A stretch of DNA of 64,000 bases from Lindgomyces ingoldianus (Eukaryota > Ascomycota > Dothideomycetes > Pleosporales > Lindgomycetaceae). Under the pieces are notes generated by a model that was given only the letters and a program-made list of their open reading frames with translations, did no database searches and was not told where the DNA came from. The stretch is taken from positions 609,692-673,691 of the forward strand of contig NW_022985201.1 in NCBI RefSeq assembly GCF_010093535.1. Reading direction: 5' to 3'. A program made the translations under genes and the position numbers. Below are positions 33,930-46,822 of the stretch, in pieces; the stretch's first letter is position 1, and each line of letters begins with the position of its first letter.

Positions 33930-35224
33930 CGTGATGGGTACAGCTGTTTGCAAAATGCTACCGCTTAAGGTATCTCCCAGCACGATGGCGAATGGCTCTA
34001 TAAGAAAGACATCTCGACTACCTCATTCAGAACAATTCCGAATCGAGCGCGGAACAACACGGAGCCAGTTGTGAGGTTCTACAAGAAACGGCAGTCGTCC
34101 TACTGGACAGTAGGACAGCCTGATCAAAGCCTCATTAAATCGGTATCCCGGCCAATATATATCCGTTGTGAGTGGGAAATCCGTGACCAGAGAGCACGTG
34201 CTCGGAGCGAAACCGACGAAAGAATGGACAAATGAAAATGATGACAGCATAAAGATGGAAGGGGCAAGGTGCCACTATCGAGATGAGCCTGCTTTCCGTG
34301 AGGCCAATCTAAAAATGCCGGTGGGCGGATGGAAGATTTGGGGGAAGAAAAAATTATTGCAGCACACAGACATGAAGAGATCAAAGTGGAAAAGGACTGC
34401 GATCTCCGAAGAATGAACGTAGTGAACTTTCATATATTAGATTGTCGTCTATTGGCAGGCTAGGATGTTTCAACCGTGAGAAACATGGCTCGGGCGAATG
34501 AGGATGTTTCATTTGTGTAGCATCGAGATACGGGACATAAGCGGGAGGCGAGAAGCTTGATGGCGGAGTTAGTTCGTGTTGCGTCGTCGTGTTGGTTTCG
34601 GGGCTTGCGGGCTGTGGAAATTCGAGAAGGATATCGTGGTGCAGTTGTGTGTGCCTGGTGAGGCTCATGGTAGGCGGAAACTGGAGGGCAGTTTCCCCTT
34701 TGGCGTTCCTGTGCGTTTCCTATTTGAGCCATAGAAGCGGATGTGGGGAATCTTCAAAGAGCTTAGACTGTCTTGGCAACAGGGCTCGACGGCAGGTGAG
34801 GCCTGGCAACCCGTCCTTCATCAATTTACCTCAATCAATACGCTCATCCATCTCATCAGCGTATATTAAAAATTTCCTCGAAACTCAGCCAGACTGACCT
34901 TGTGATACCCAGTTCCCAGCCTGAACATGCTCATCCGGCCCCGTACGGCGGAACAGATTTCCCCCCTGCAAATCTTGCAGTGGGTTGGTACCTGGTACAG
35001 GGCGTCAATCCGCCGCTGGAGGAGCGGTATCTGTCATGCTTTGCTTGGCTAATTGGTCTCAACTCCATACACGGTTTTGTTCCTGTCATAGTCCGGGGTA
35101 AAAAGAAAATGTATATAATAGCTCCTTCGCTGTGGGCAAGGGTCCGGTCTCGTGGGCGCCTTCTGCTTCTCCTGGTCTTTTCACTCTCGGTCTGTCTCTG
35201 TTCTTCTGCTAGCTGCTCTTGACA
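33930..35224. promoter_or_regulatory. Divergent promoter region of AA9 and cellobiose dehydrogenase
   Basis: 1295 bases between divergent start codons. A TATA box (TATATAATA) is at 35112-35120, 105 bases before the CDH start. On the minus strand TATATAT at 34155-34162 lies about 230 bases before the AA9 start. Candidate sites near CDH: GGCTAA at 35047-35052 (core of XlnR-type sites) and two CreA-type SYGGRG matches, CTGGAG at 35016-35021 and CCGGGG at 35093-35098. These short matches are expected by chance at some rate; co-regulation is inference. No convincing gene lies inside. Confidence 0.6.
35112..35120 (+). promoter_or_regulatory. TATA box of cellobiose dehydrogenase gene
   Basis: TATATAATA, 105 bases upstream of the ATG at 35225. 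Confidence 0.6.
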
Positions 35225-38200
35225 ATGAAGGTCCCTACCTTCCTCAAGGCAGCCTCGCTGCTAGCCCCTCTCCTTGCTGAAGCACAAACCACTGGCGATG
35301 TGTATACTCACCCAAAGACCGGTATCAAATTCTAGTATGATCATTCCTCTCCAATTAAAACTCGCATGCTGACTTTCCAAGCCGGACCACTGTCGATTCC
35401 GCTCAGACATCTGGTGGATTCCAGTGGGGATACGCATTGCCAGGAACTGCAGGTGGAACCAATGACGAGTACTTTGGTCTTCTTGTGAGTTTGCTGTTGG
35501 TGAAAGGAATGAATGGGTTTACTAACTGTTTACGAGGTCGGAGCATTGCAAACTGGCCGCAAGGGGTGGTCAGGTGTCAGTCATGGCGGAGGGATGCCCA
35601 ACTCTCTCTTACTGATGGCCTGGCCCGAAGGTGATAATGTTAAGACAAAATTTGTCTATGCAGGGTAGGTGTCTTTATCCCACTGAATATTGAACTTCTA
35701 GCTGACTGTGCTCAGCGGTTACGTTACTCCAGACGACTACACCGGGAATGCAACCCTGACGCAGGTTTCGCATTCCATTAACGACACACATTTCGAATTG
35801 GTATACAGATGCCAATGGTGTTGGGCATGGAATCAAAAGGGTGCTGAAGGCTCCCAATATCCCACTTCAGAAGTTCAAGTCATTGGTTGGGCCCAGCACA
35901 AGGATGTACCTTCGAACCCTATCACCTTTCACAACAATGGACAATCGCAATTTGGGGCCCCCGTTGCAAGCGCTAGAAACGCAGCATACTCCCAATGGGT
36001 TGCCTCGTTCGGAGGTAACACAACAACTCCCACACCTACTCCCTCCTCAACCCCTACACCTACGGCCCCAACAGCCTGTGTTGGGACTCCTGCACCTACT
36101 GGATCGTATGACTACATCGTTGTCGGTGCTGGGGCTGGTGGTATCCCCGTGGCAGACAAACTCTCTGAGAGTGGCAAGAGCGTTCTTTTGATTGAGAAGG
36201 GCCCTCCATCATCTGGACGATATAACGGAACTATGAAACCAGACTGGCTCAAGGCCACCAATCTTACCCGCTTTGACGTCCCTGGACTTTGCAACGAGAT
36301 CTGGGTTGATTCAGCCGGCATTGCTTGTACAGATATTGATCAGATGGCTGGTTGCGTACTTGGTGGAGGTACTGCCGTCAATGCTGCCCTCTGGTGGAAA
36401 GCAAACCCAGTTGACTGGGACGCTAACTTCCCTGCTGGCTGGAAAGCTGCTGATATGAAGGCCGCAACCGAACGTGTTTTCTCGCGCATTCCTGGCACTG
36501 ATCACCCGTCTATGGACGGCAAGCTCTACAAACAGGAGGGCTTCAATGTTATTTCCACCGCCCTGGCCGCAGACGGCTGGAAGTCAATTACCGCGAACAA
36601 TGTCCCAGGAGAGAAGAACAGAACTTTTGCGCACACTCCGTATATGTATTCTGGTGGTGAGCGTGGTGGTCCAATGGCTACGTACCTCGTCAGCGCCACC
36701 AACAGGAAGAACTTCAAGCTATGGATGAATACTGCTGTCAGGCGAGTTGTCCGAACCGGTGGCAAAGCCACTGGGGTTGAACTTGATGGCGGTAATGGAG
36801 GATACTGCGGCACTGTGAACCTCAACCCCGGTGGCCGTGTCATTCTCTCTGCCGGCACATTTGGCTCAACCAAGCTCCTCTTCCGGAGCGGCATTGGGCC
36901 AAAGGACCAGCTCCAAATCGTCAAGAACAGCGTACAGGACGGACCGAGTATGATCAATAGCACTGAATGGATCAACCTCCCGGTGGGACAGAACCTGAAC
37001 GACCACGTCAACGTACGCAGCTCATTCTATCAGTAACTCTCAACCTACTAACCCTTTCATAGACCGATACCGTCCTTAGGCACCCCAATGTCTCGTTCTA
37101 TGACTTTTACGCCGCTTTCAACGACCCCATTGTTTCTGATAAGGAGGCCTACCTCAACAGCCGTTCTGGTATTCTCGCTCAGTCTGCTCCTAACATTGGT
37201 CCCATGTTCTGGGAAGTCATTAAAGGTTCTGATGGAATTGAGCGTTCTCTTCAGTGGACAGCTCGTGTGGAACCTTCCCCACCTGCGACCGATAATAGTC
37301 AGTCGTGTCGAAGGCCTCCCCTTGATTCTACGCTAATAGTGAGTAGCTTCCATGACGTTGAGCCAGTACCTTGGTCGCGGTTCAACCTCGCGTGGTGTTC
37401 TTTCCATCAATGGGGCTTTGAGCATGTACGTCTCAAAGGCGCCATATCTAAACACCAAGGAGGATCTCGAAGTCGTTATTCAAGGTATTAAGAACCTCCA
37501 AAAGGCCATTGCCAAGGTTCCCGATATTGTCTGGGAAGTCCCTGGTCCAAACGTCACGGTCGAGGACTACGTTAAGAGCGTAAGTTGATTCATGAATCTC
37601 TTAGCTATCAGTGAATTCGGACCTGATGTCAAATACAGCTTCCTCTGACACCGGCTGCTCGCCGCGCTAACCACTGGATTGGTACGGCAAAGATTGGTAC
37701 GGATAGTGGTCTGACCGGCGGATCCAGTGTTGTGGACACCAATACCCAGGTCTACGGTACTCAGAACATCCATGTGGTTGATGCTTCGATTTTCCCCGGG
37801 TAAGATGTCTCCGAACCACAGAGTCACGCCATATACTAACACCGCCATCAGCCATATTACCACCAACCCATCTGCTTACATTGTGGTTGTGGGTGAGCAA
37901 GCCGCAGCTAAGATCGCTGCGCTGGGTGCTTCCAAGCCCGGTGGTGGCGGAGGAGGAGCTGGGGGTGAGCAAACTGCTGGAGCGGTACGTTATTGAGCAC
38001 TTTCTAAAAACAAGAACATGGGTGTTTGGCGTTGAAAGTCCCGTGGTGTCGTTGATAACCTGGTCGTACGAACAAAGTTTCCGCCGTTACACACTCACTA
38101 GGCATGAGCCTCCACACACTGTTGCACAAAGACAACAAAATTAAAAAGAAATGGGGCTGATATGTTGTATTGTAGAATCAGCAGTGCGGTGGCAAAGGCT

Positions 38201-38340
38201 ATACTGGCCCGACTGAGTGTGTGACCGGCTACAAATGCAAAGTAAGTTCCACTGGCCCGGTTTCAGTACCTATCCATCGCAATTACTAACAAGAATAATA
38301 GAAACTTAGCTCTAAGCTCAGCAAATGCCTACCTAGCTAA
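35225..38340 (+). CDS. CDH: Cellobiose dehydrogenase (AA8 cytochrome + AA3_1 flavin domain + CBM1)
   Basis: Ten exons: 35225-35334, 35382-35484, 35537-35664, 35716-37012, 37063-37297, 37347-37579, 37639-37799, 37852-37984, 38176-38241, 38302-38340; 834 residues. Signal peptide (MKVPTFLKAASLLAPLLAEA), then the b-type cytochrome domain with candidate haem ligands in GGGMPNSLLLMAWP (Met) and FHNNGQSQFG (His). A Thr/Pro/Ser linker (about 210-235) leads to a GMC flavoprotein domain with GAGAGG at about 251 and catalytic-type His714 (RRANHW) and Asn761 (TTNPSAY). After a Gly-rich linker a C-terminal CBM1 (QQCGGKGYTGPTEC) occurs. Its last aromatic position reads KLSSKLSKC, so that contact seems lost. 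The enzyme oxidises cellobiose extracellularly and passes electrons through the haem to AA9 LPMOs. Acceptors at 37346 (37343 possible) and 38175 (38181 possible) have in-frame alternatives. Confidence 0.93.
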
Positions 38341-40166
38341 CTTTAAGAAAGGTAGCAAGTATTTGGTGATTTGAACGGGACTTGAGCTTTTCTTGTATAT
38401 ACTTGAAATTGATTACTTGAAATCACAACCGTGTAATGCTATGCTAGTTGTGAGGGTTCATTCACTTGTGAATCTGGTGAAATAGGGTTGAAAGCAAAAC
38501 AGATCCCAGTAAGAATCATGTACATTGCACACCTTTCGGAAAAGCCCCCCGTAAGGCTTGACACCATCAAGACTCCCACTAGGATTCCTTAACCCTCTAT
38601 CTGAGATATTTTTTGTGTCTGGAACCTTGTTAACCTTTCCCGTCCCCTTCTGTTTCCTCTTACCCTTCCTCCTCGCACCTAAGAACTATATCATTCCTGC
38701 ATCGATATATTACTCTCCTTCTCCTCTGAATGCCGCCTTTCTAGGTCCTCCTAGCAGCACTCTACGTCCCAGACCTGGGCTTTGCTCCTAGTCCTACATC
38801 CAGGGTGATCTTAACTGGCTTTACATCGGCGGGGTTGGCCAGAACACCTATGGATGGACACCTTAGTCTGGAGCTGGGAGGTTCTGGATTCTTTCGAGAT
38901 TTCTTGAGGCGGCTGATGAGCTGTAGCCGGATTCGGGTGCGAAGTCTTGAGCATTAAACAGTACGTGCTTTGATATCCTGACTCAGAGGCGTGAAGGTCA
39001 TAGGGAGAAAGACCATCGCAAAGTCTAAGTGCAGCCTGCAGGCTAGGCCTGGCATGATGCTTGGGAACCTAGACTCAATATCAGCACTACTAATTGGCGA
39101 GTGCGAAGGACTATAGGGAACAGACTTAGAAAGATGATCCCCTGGGCCCTCTATCTCAATCGCGGTTTTGGAGTCACTTGAAATCAATGGAGAGAACGCC
39201 ACATTGAAGCAGCCTTGGTGTGGTCCCAGAGGGACGGACAGGTGACTGGAATTGGACATAGGGACGAAGGCCTGCCTGGGAATGTCGCATTTTAGGATGC
39301 TATTTGGGGAGAATGTGTGATGATTTCGGCTATTGGGAGCGAATGCCACGCTGTCAGTTTCAGGTATCTCAAGCATCCACTATACATGGTTCGGTGAAGA
39401 CAAAGTTGACTGTCTCGCTGATAGTGTATGTGAACATTGTATTGAGGTGGTGGCGGCGAGTTTGCGTAGAGAACGGAGGTGAGTCTCCTGGGGAGACATA
39501 GGTAGACCCGAGAGTGGGAGCAAAGAGATAAATGCGCGAATACTAAAGCGGGCCAAATGATGTGGCAAGGAGGCGAAGGTAGCAAGGAAGAGTAGAAGAT
39601 GAAAGCGTGCGAGTGGTGTGATAGGCTACTGAAAAGGTGGCTGGGATGTGGAGAAAATTTCGAGGGAGTTTTGTGTTCCTCAATGAGGCTTTAGAAGAAT
39701 AATACTTATGGCTGTGGGCGAAGTCTCGCGTTCAACCTTTCACAAAAGGTTTGCCCATTTTGCTTTTCATAGTTGGTGGGAGATCAGTAGTTCTCGTACT
39801 AGAGCAAACTCTGGGCTCCTCATAGAAAGCTCCGGCAAGTATTATCGGAGATACTACATCATAATATAGTTACAACTCATCACATCGAGCATGCTCTTAG
39901 GCGGGATAAAAATAGCCTTGGTGATGCTGAAGGGTGAATGCATGAGACGAAGTTGACAGATATGGAGCTAGCACAGATATGGTTAGCCATCGCCACACCT
40001 TGGCAGGCGCGACGGGATGCCAAGCCCCAACTTTCAATACACCACTTCACTACATCAGCTGTCACTTACGCTCCAGATACCTCTCTCTCGCCCTTCTTTC
40101 TGCTCAAGATGAGCCGGTGACCTGCTATACTGTTGTGATCCATTTCCACTTTTGATCTCACGCAAT
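38341..40166. other. 1.8-kb stretch without a recognised gene
   Basis: Contains the CDH 3' region and the AP-1 mu promoter. A 140-codon minus-strand frame at 38954-39376 (MLEIPETDSVAFAPNSRNHH start) has a fairly protein-like, Ser/Pro-rich composition but no domain and no extension; it could be a small lineage-specific gene or relic. Confidence 0.4.
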
Positions 40167-41810
40167 ATGGCCTCTGCTGTGTTCTTCCTCGACCTGAAGG
40201 GCAAGGTGAGTTTGTGGGGTGCTGTTCGACGGCATTAAGACTGACATGCGTTGGCCGCAGACCCTTCTGGCGCGAAACTATAGGGGAGATATCCCCATGT
40301 CCGCTGTGGAAAACTTCCCCATACTACTCAGCGAAGCCGAAGAAGAGAGCTCCGCAGTCCCACCATGCTTTTCGAACGAAGGCATCAATGTAGGCCGCCT
40401 CGTGCGCACTGCTATGCTGCAACACCACGTATGTGGAAAGTCAGTTTAAGCTAACCGGGAATATCCTCCTAGTACCTCTACATTCGCCATAACAACCTCT
40501 ACCTCCTTGCTCTTACGAAACGAAACACAAACGCCGCCGAGATCCTCCTTTTCCTGCACAAGATAGTCGAAGTCTTTACTGAATACTTCAAGGAACTGGA
40601 GGAGGAGAGCATACGGGATAACTTTGTTATCATCTATGAATTACTGGACGAGATGATGGATTTCGGATACCCTCAGACGACTGAGAGCAAGATATTGCAA
40701 GAGTATGGCCTTCTTGCTGCTTTGATCTGCCTAGTTATGTTAATTGCATCTTGTGCAGATACATCACGCAAGAATCGCACAAACTCGAAGTCCAAGCACG
40801 TCCGCCGATTGCAGTTACAAACGCTGTCAGCTGGCGAAGCGAAGGTATTCGGTACCGCAAGAACGAAGTCTTCCTCGACGTCATCGAATCCCTCAACCTC
40901 CTCGTTTCTGCAAACGGCAATGTTTTACGATCCGAGATTCTTGGTGCTATTAAAATGAAGTGCTATCTGTCGGGTATGCCTGAGCTGCGATTGGGCTTGA
41001 ATGACAAGGTCATGTTTGAGACAACAGGGCGAGCAACACGAGGGAAGGCTGTGGAAATGGAGGATGTCAAATTTCATCAGTGCGTGCGGTTATCGAGGTT
41101 TGAGAACGACAGGACTATTAGCTTCATCCCACCAGATGGCGAGTTCGAGCTAATGAGCTACCGGCTGAATACACAAGTCAAGCCATTGATCTGGGTGGAA
41201 TGCATTGTGGAGAGCCATTCTGGAAGTAGAATAGAGTACATGCTGAAGGTAGGGCGGGATTTTCACGTCTCCTGCCCCTGCAAAGCTAACTGTATTATTT
41301 AGGCAAAAGCTCAGTTCAAGCGACGAAGCACAGCCAACAACGTCCAAATCTCAATACCCGTCCCTGAAGACGCCGACACACCGAGATTCCGAACGAACAT
41401 TGGTACTGTGCACTACGCCCCTGAAACATCATCGATCGTGTGGAAGATCAAACAATTTGGTGGCGGGAAGGAATTCCTCATGCGTGCGGAGCTTGGCCTT
41501 CCTTCAGTACGGGGAGACGACGAGAAAGGTGGTGGCATGATGGGTGGATTTGGTGGCAGCATGGGCGGTGTTGGAGGCGGTAAGGGGAAAAGACCGATCA
41601 GCGTGAAGTTTGAGATCCCGTACTTCACCACAAGTGGTATCCAAGTGCGGTACCTTAAGATTATCGAACCAAAGGTGAGTGGTTGTGCTATCTTCTTTCT
41701 ACGTTTGAATACAACTGACCGCCTTAAAGCTTCAATATCCCTCACTGCCGTGGGTTCGATACATTACGCAATCCGGTGATATCGCGGTGCGATTACCGGA
41801 TGTACAGTAG
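40167..41810 (+). CDS. APM1: AP-1 clathrin adaptor complex, mu subunit
   Basis: Six exons: 40167-40205, 40261-40389, 40473-40702, 40759-41248, 41303-41674, 41730-41810; introns of 55, 83, 56, 54 and 55 nt, phases all consistent; 446 residues. The N-terminal longin-like domain (MASAVFFLDLKGK, YIRHNNLYLLALTKRN, LDEMMDFGYPQTTESKILQE) is followed by the mu homology domain (SWRSEGIRYRKNEVFLDVIE, GLNDKVMFE, FIPPDGEFELMSYRL, VRYLKIIEPKLQYPSLPWVR, YITQSGD). The order and motifs are those of AP-1 mu rather than AP-2 mu. A Gly/Met-rich insertion (about 372-392) sits in the mu homology domain; other Pezizomycotina homologues may carry a similar insertion. The protein recognises tyrosine-type sorting signals at the trans-Golgi network and endosomes. 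Confidence 0.93.
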
Positions 41811-44221
41811 ATGAAGGATTGATATAGAAATGCCAAAGGGAACACCAAGTGTGCCCATGATAGTTCCTCACGTTTGATGTTTAGATCTTATGACCTCAGT
41901 GTTTTCATTTCCCCCATATTTGACCATCTTTTCATTTGCAAACGCTCTGCTCAAGAGTCTCCTGGCCTCTGAAGAACGAGTCGCTTGCTCCTCATTGTTC
42001 CCAGGCACGTCTCTTCAACAAACTTGTTACCCTTAACCCTTTCTTGATGGGTTGAGCCTTGAATCACATACTAATCCACCCACTACATCCACCAGCGCCT
42101 GGGATCCTGTATAGTACGCTTCAACTGCTGCGCTACATACTAGCTTCGGCAGCCGTTGACTTCAATCGAACATCAAAAATTGCCTGTTAAGAAGTGCAAG
42201 CATTGTTCAACTTGCGAACATTAAGGTAAGAGGTTAACATTTATAAGAAGAGCCCTGCCCCTCTCCACGAACTCGGACGTTTGTTTAAAGAAAATAGATT
42301 TTATTTTAATGATGAGGATATGACACCTACGCTTCTGTGTACCACCATTTTCCCGATTTTGCACGCCATACGAAAAAGACTTCTCTACCCTGTTTTTGGA
42401 GGCTTCAGTAACTAGAGTCAGGCCCATAGTCTGCTTCGGGCACTGTATGTGTCGACCGCTGAGCATCTGGACCCAAGAGTCATCTAAAACCGAAGTTGAA
42501 GCCTAATGTGCCGTGTCCGACACTCCTCTAGTTCCTTTCAACATTCAGAACCTAGACTTGGACTATATACAAAGAATTAAACGGACTAGGCCACGGACTG
42601 CTTCCCTCGCTCAAGCTAAAATATACGAAGCATTTGGAGCACGTTTGCTCTCACCTCGAATTGTGTTTATTTGTATTAGATGTAGTCTGCCGTCACAGGA
42701 CCATTGGTGATTTATGGGGTTATATGCTTCTGGTTTGCTCAAAACCCCTTTGGACAAAATCTATGCCTTGTCTCCCGCGCCACTGCAGGTCCCAACAACC
42801 CAGGCGAAGGTCCGGGGCACCTCTTTGAATAGTTTTTCAGCGAACTGGGACGACCGCGACTTCTTTGGAGAATAAAAAACGAACGAAACGCCAGAATGTC
42901 TTTGTACATTGTTTCCGAAAGAACAAAAATGCGCCGCTGTAACCTCTAATGAATAAAACATAGATAGGTTCCTCAATGGCTAGTATCGAAAAGCCGCTAG
43001 AAGGACAATAATGCTGTGGTAAACCCATGCGTACTCTCTGAGGGCTCATACCTCGAGTTTAATTGAGCTAAGGATCATATTATACTGCCCGCCCTGCTAC
43101 TGAGAACCGAATCTATTCTTCATCATGTGTTTAGGCACTGCCGACTTAAAAGGCTGATGTGATAAAGAGTTTCACATGATCCCAGGGCTAGATCCCACCA
43201 CCAAAGCAGTGCCCACAGCCGTGTTATGCGGATGCTTGCGTTCGCGGAGATAAAAAGCCGTTTTATTGAAAGAAGGCTGCTACGAGATTGATGAGATTTG
43301 GTATCCCTGATCAATTGACTCTTTTCTACCCAAAATTGTAGAGTCTCTACGGCATAGGTCTTGTCCTTATAACAAAAATTATTCCTAGGGCTTTCTATAA
43401 ATCTTCGACCCCTGGAGCAGTCTTCTGGCACCTTATGGTGGTCCTCCTGTACGCTAAAAACTTGTTCGAAGTTCACCTCTACAGATTCTGAGTATAAAGT
43501 GGCTCATCTTCTTCTCTGATGGCTGCTCTTCTGCAAAATGGAAACAATGGAGTTCATTGTCCGTGGCGAGGCCTGGATAAAAAGTAGCAGCTGATCCCTG
43601 TCTTTTGTCACGTGACCTGCACTTGCGTGGCTTCCGTCTGACGTCTTCCTCGCCCATCTTTCGAGCTTGGCGCTTGCGGTGCATAACAGTCCGATTTTGG
43701 TATATGTCTGATAAAATGCCATCCCTCTTGGTGGCGCTCGCAGGGGGGGAAACCAGTCCGTTCAGGCAGAGGGCTTGTATTCTACACCACTCGTCTCCGC
43801 TTCCTGCGTGTGTCTTCGTGGCTCATAACACTCAGCCTCAGCTGAAATCAAGCCTTCTCATTCTTACTTAAAATCATGACCGCTCTTGTTTTCTTCTCCA
43901 ACAATTTTCAGTTAGGGAAAGCTTCCGTGTATTCTTCGTTATCAGTTCCTCTCACTCGGATTGGTGATCAGCTGCAGACATCGCGATCATCATCTACAGA
44001 ATCCCAGCGCCAGCTTCTTCAAGGTTCATCTGACCTCCCATGCCGCCGTGAGAGCGGGGATACAGAGCAGGCTAGAGGTAATTTCCTGCATTCAATTGGT
44101 AAAATACCCCTTAGGTCCTTGGGGCAATTGGTACTAATTTTCGTTCTGATTTCAGATCACGACACGAACACAGCTAGTAGAGGCCTATAGCAGTCCGATT
44201 TCAAGACCTTCAGGATAGGGC
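41811..44221. other. 2.4-kb stretch without a confident gene
   Basis: Short frames only. A 104-codon plus-strand frame at 43876-44190 (MTALVFFSNNFQLGK start, ending near a hydrophobic LGQLVLIFVLIS) lies just before the membrane-protein gene. It could be an upstream exon of it, but every splice I tried runs into a stop, so I keep it out. Confidence 0.4.
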
Positions 44222-45835
44222 ATGGCCAAGGTCAATCGAAAGGTTTTGCGTCATGTTTCTCTGGGGCTATTCAAATGCGTCATATCATGGCTTGTTGTGT
44301 TGGCCTTCAACGTCTTGGTCCGGCACTACAATGGTCAAGTCTTCAGTCCAAGGACAAAGTCACTTTTTGATGCAATAGTGATTGCGTTGAGTATCATCAT
44401 GGGTTTAAATATCGCCAGTGGATTGAAGGGCATTACGCTCGATCTGAGGTGGTCGCTTTTGGGCGCTAAAAGGAGATCACCTCATGAGGTAGAGTATACG
44501 GGTTTCATAAGACTTTTCGCCTGCTCACGTGTGACCATTAGGAAGAGTTGATCCTCGGATGTGATAGCCTGACAGAACTTACTCGACTCATCTTCGTATC
44601 ACGGGAGATTCTAGTCATAATCATGGGTATGCTCTGGTTGTTACTGAACATTGTATGTTGTCTTCGTTCATCCGAATAGTCCGTACATTAACAACCTACA
44701 GATTGCTCAAACAGGAATTGCCACCTTGAGTCTAACCTGGTCAGCAAATCCGGGCCAAACGAACCTTTTTCGAGACAGTAGCATTGGTAACATGCTGGTT
44801 CCAAACATGTCCGTATATGCGTCACACTCTGGTCGATTCTCCGACCTACATGGAGCTCTTCCCGAACTCTTTGCTGCCCATATACTGGGGGATATTGCAA
44901 GCAGTTATAATTATAGCAATCTGCCATCAAAACCTTTGAAAGACAGACCAGAGGCGTTTAGTCCCGCCGTATTCTGGAACGCATCGGACCATTGGCAATA
45001 CAACTTTCTTGATAGTGCGCCACTAAAGTCAGGTTCTGCTAGCTCATCTGCTGATTCAAGTTCAATCTCGATGTATACGGAACACACTGTTAATGTATCT
45101 GGCGTTTGTCAAACTCCCGCCTTCACATTAAACAGCACCGAACGTCTCCAAATCATCACCATCACAAATACCGGAGAAATCGTCTTTTTCCCTCCTTTGG
45201 CCGGTTTGCAAGAGTCGATCTTCTATCTCACTAATCCAATTCTAGACGAACCCCGCGCAAATTGTGGCCCAAGGTGTGGCGTTGTTAAAGTCATCGAAGC
45301 GGCAACGGGGCCGCCAGCACCAGGCTCAGATCCTTCATCCAAACCATTCTACTATTACGACTGCAATATAACAGTATCAGCTGCAACCACAAACTTGTCC
45401 GATACGAACGCTATTGTAGCCGCACAAGCAATAGCCCTCTCAGGACAGGTACATCAAGGGATGCTTGAAATCGGAAGAAGAGACCAGTTCATGTCCTACA
45501 ATAACGGCCTTCCTTTCGGAGAGTCTCAGAACAACAGCGCCACAGGGATGGCAGATCTAATCTCAAGATTTGCCATTGGTGTAGTTGCGGCTGCAGCGCA
45601 GACAAATCCAAAAGTTGTTGTTCAGGGTCACGCTCCAGTACAAGGCGTCCGGCTTGAGCTTGAGAAGCCCTTGGTGTTCAATCTCATTCTTATTCTCACG
45701 GCGGCGATTCATTCTGTTCTGTTCTGCTCTGCGGCATGGTTTTATAGTCGTCTGGATGTTCGAAAGGAGGCTGTGCTATCTCAGACAGACGGAGAGAGAC
45801 GGTTTGCGGTCGAGTTCGCCTTGAAAACGAAGTAG
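44222..45835 (+). CDS. Fungal multi-pass membrane protein with large N-glycosylated extracytoplasmic domain
   Basis: Three exons, 44222-44488, 44542-44652, 44702-45835; introns of 53 and 49 nt, both phase 0; 503 residues. Two hydrophobic segments near the N-terminus (FKCVISWLVVLAFNVLV and FDAIVIALSIIMGLNIASGL) are followed by a short Asp/Glu region (EELILGCDSLTELTRLIFVS). A third segment (ILVIIMGMLWLLLNIIAQTG) leads into a roughly 300-residue domain with many NxS/T sites and paired Cys (NCGPRCG). The final TM is FNLILILTAAIHSVLFCSAAWF, followed by a short tail. I recall this layout from an uncharacterised ascomycete family, often expanded in filamentous fungi. The function is unknown. The start may be further upstream. 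Confidence 0.65.
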
Positions 45836-46316
45836 CCTCAAACATGGGAGGTGTCAGGAATAGCTGCACGTGAGGACAGGGGTCTATTGTGTATTTAAAC
45901 ATTTCCAAAGGCTTAGGATTAGCAAGACAGGAACAACACTCTTTACAGTACAGAGGGTATTACCGCGCTTACCCTTTTACTCCTTAGCGCCACCTGCACG
46001 CTTCACAAGGATCATCATCACAGTTTGCTGATTCGATCGAATCATCACATAGGAAACGGACTCCGCGCCACGGCGCCATAGCTTGGCAGAGTAGCTAGGT
46101 ATGTCACAGATTGAGCACGTGACTTACCTAATTCAGCTACTGTAGGCAACTGAGACACTCCAGGCAGCAGTACATTCTAGGTACTTACTTTTATATGGGT
46201 CTTCTTAGTAATCTGATCTCACTCATAAATACCTAAGGCGACTCTCCTTTAGATAAACAAGAATGGGAGAACACTCTCTTTTACTATAACACAACATTAT
46301 TACAGACACACGTGCA

Positions 46317-46341
46317 CATACACACACACACACACACACAT
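46317..46341 (+). repeat. CA dinucleotide microsatellite
   Basis: About 11 to 12 uninterrupted CA units, preceded by a CACATACACA start. Confidence 0.9.
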
Positions 46342-46724
46342 TGTGAGGGTTCCATGCCTTGGATGGCTCCTAGATCATGGCGATGCCAGACGTGGCGCGA
46401 GCTCAGGAGGTGTAGCTGACAACTTGCGCCAGCAGAATCGTCGTGGTGGCGTTTCTCAACAACTCAACAATTCCCATGGCGGAATCATTACTAAGGGCTC
46501 ATGGTAGCGTAGCTAGAGATCTCCAGTAAATCAATGAAGTCTTTATGTGTCCCTGAATTCAACTAATTCAAACCTCCACAGCCGGCATAGGGGTCAAAGA
46601 GCTAAGCCACGGAACGTTGTGTCCCGAAAATGGGACCAGTCAGTTCCCGACACCTCATACATCCCTACAGACTAATGGGGGGCCCAAATTCAGGCCCTCT
46701 TCATGCTGCTCAGGGAGGAAATCA

Positions 46725-46822
46725 GGCACAATCACGCTGGCTCATGTTCGCTCACAGCGAGCTCAGGCACGAATTAGGTATAATCACGCTAGCTCGCGTT
46801 TGCTCACGGCGAGCTCAGGCTT
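46725..46822 (+). repeat. Two-copy direct repeat of about 48 bp
   Basis: AATCACGCTGGCTCATGTTC at about 46729 and AATCACGCTAGCTCGCGTTT at about 46781; each is followed by GCTCAC(A/G)GCGAGCTCAGG. Differences are mostly transitions. Additional GCTCA-containing pieces continue to about 46860. Confidence 0.75.

Noticed and set aside
38558..38791. Hydrophobic 77-codon plus frame
   Set aside because: Pyrimidine-rich intergenic sequence gives Leu/Pro/Ser/Phe by chance; no start context or domain.
43876..44190. Candidate first exon of the membrane-protein gene
   Set aside because: All joins tried to the ATG region at 44222 meet an in-frame stop; kept only as a note.
35225..45835. Secondary-metabolite gene cluster
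   Set aside because: Neighbours are cellulose oxidation genes, an adaptin and a membrane protein; no synthase, tailoring enzyme or pathway regulator is present.
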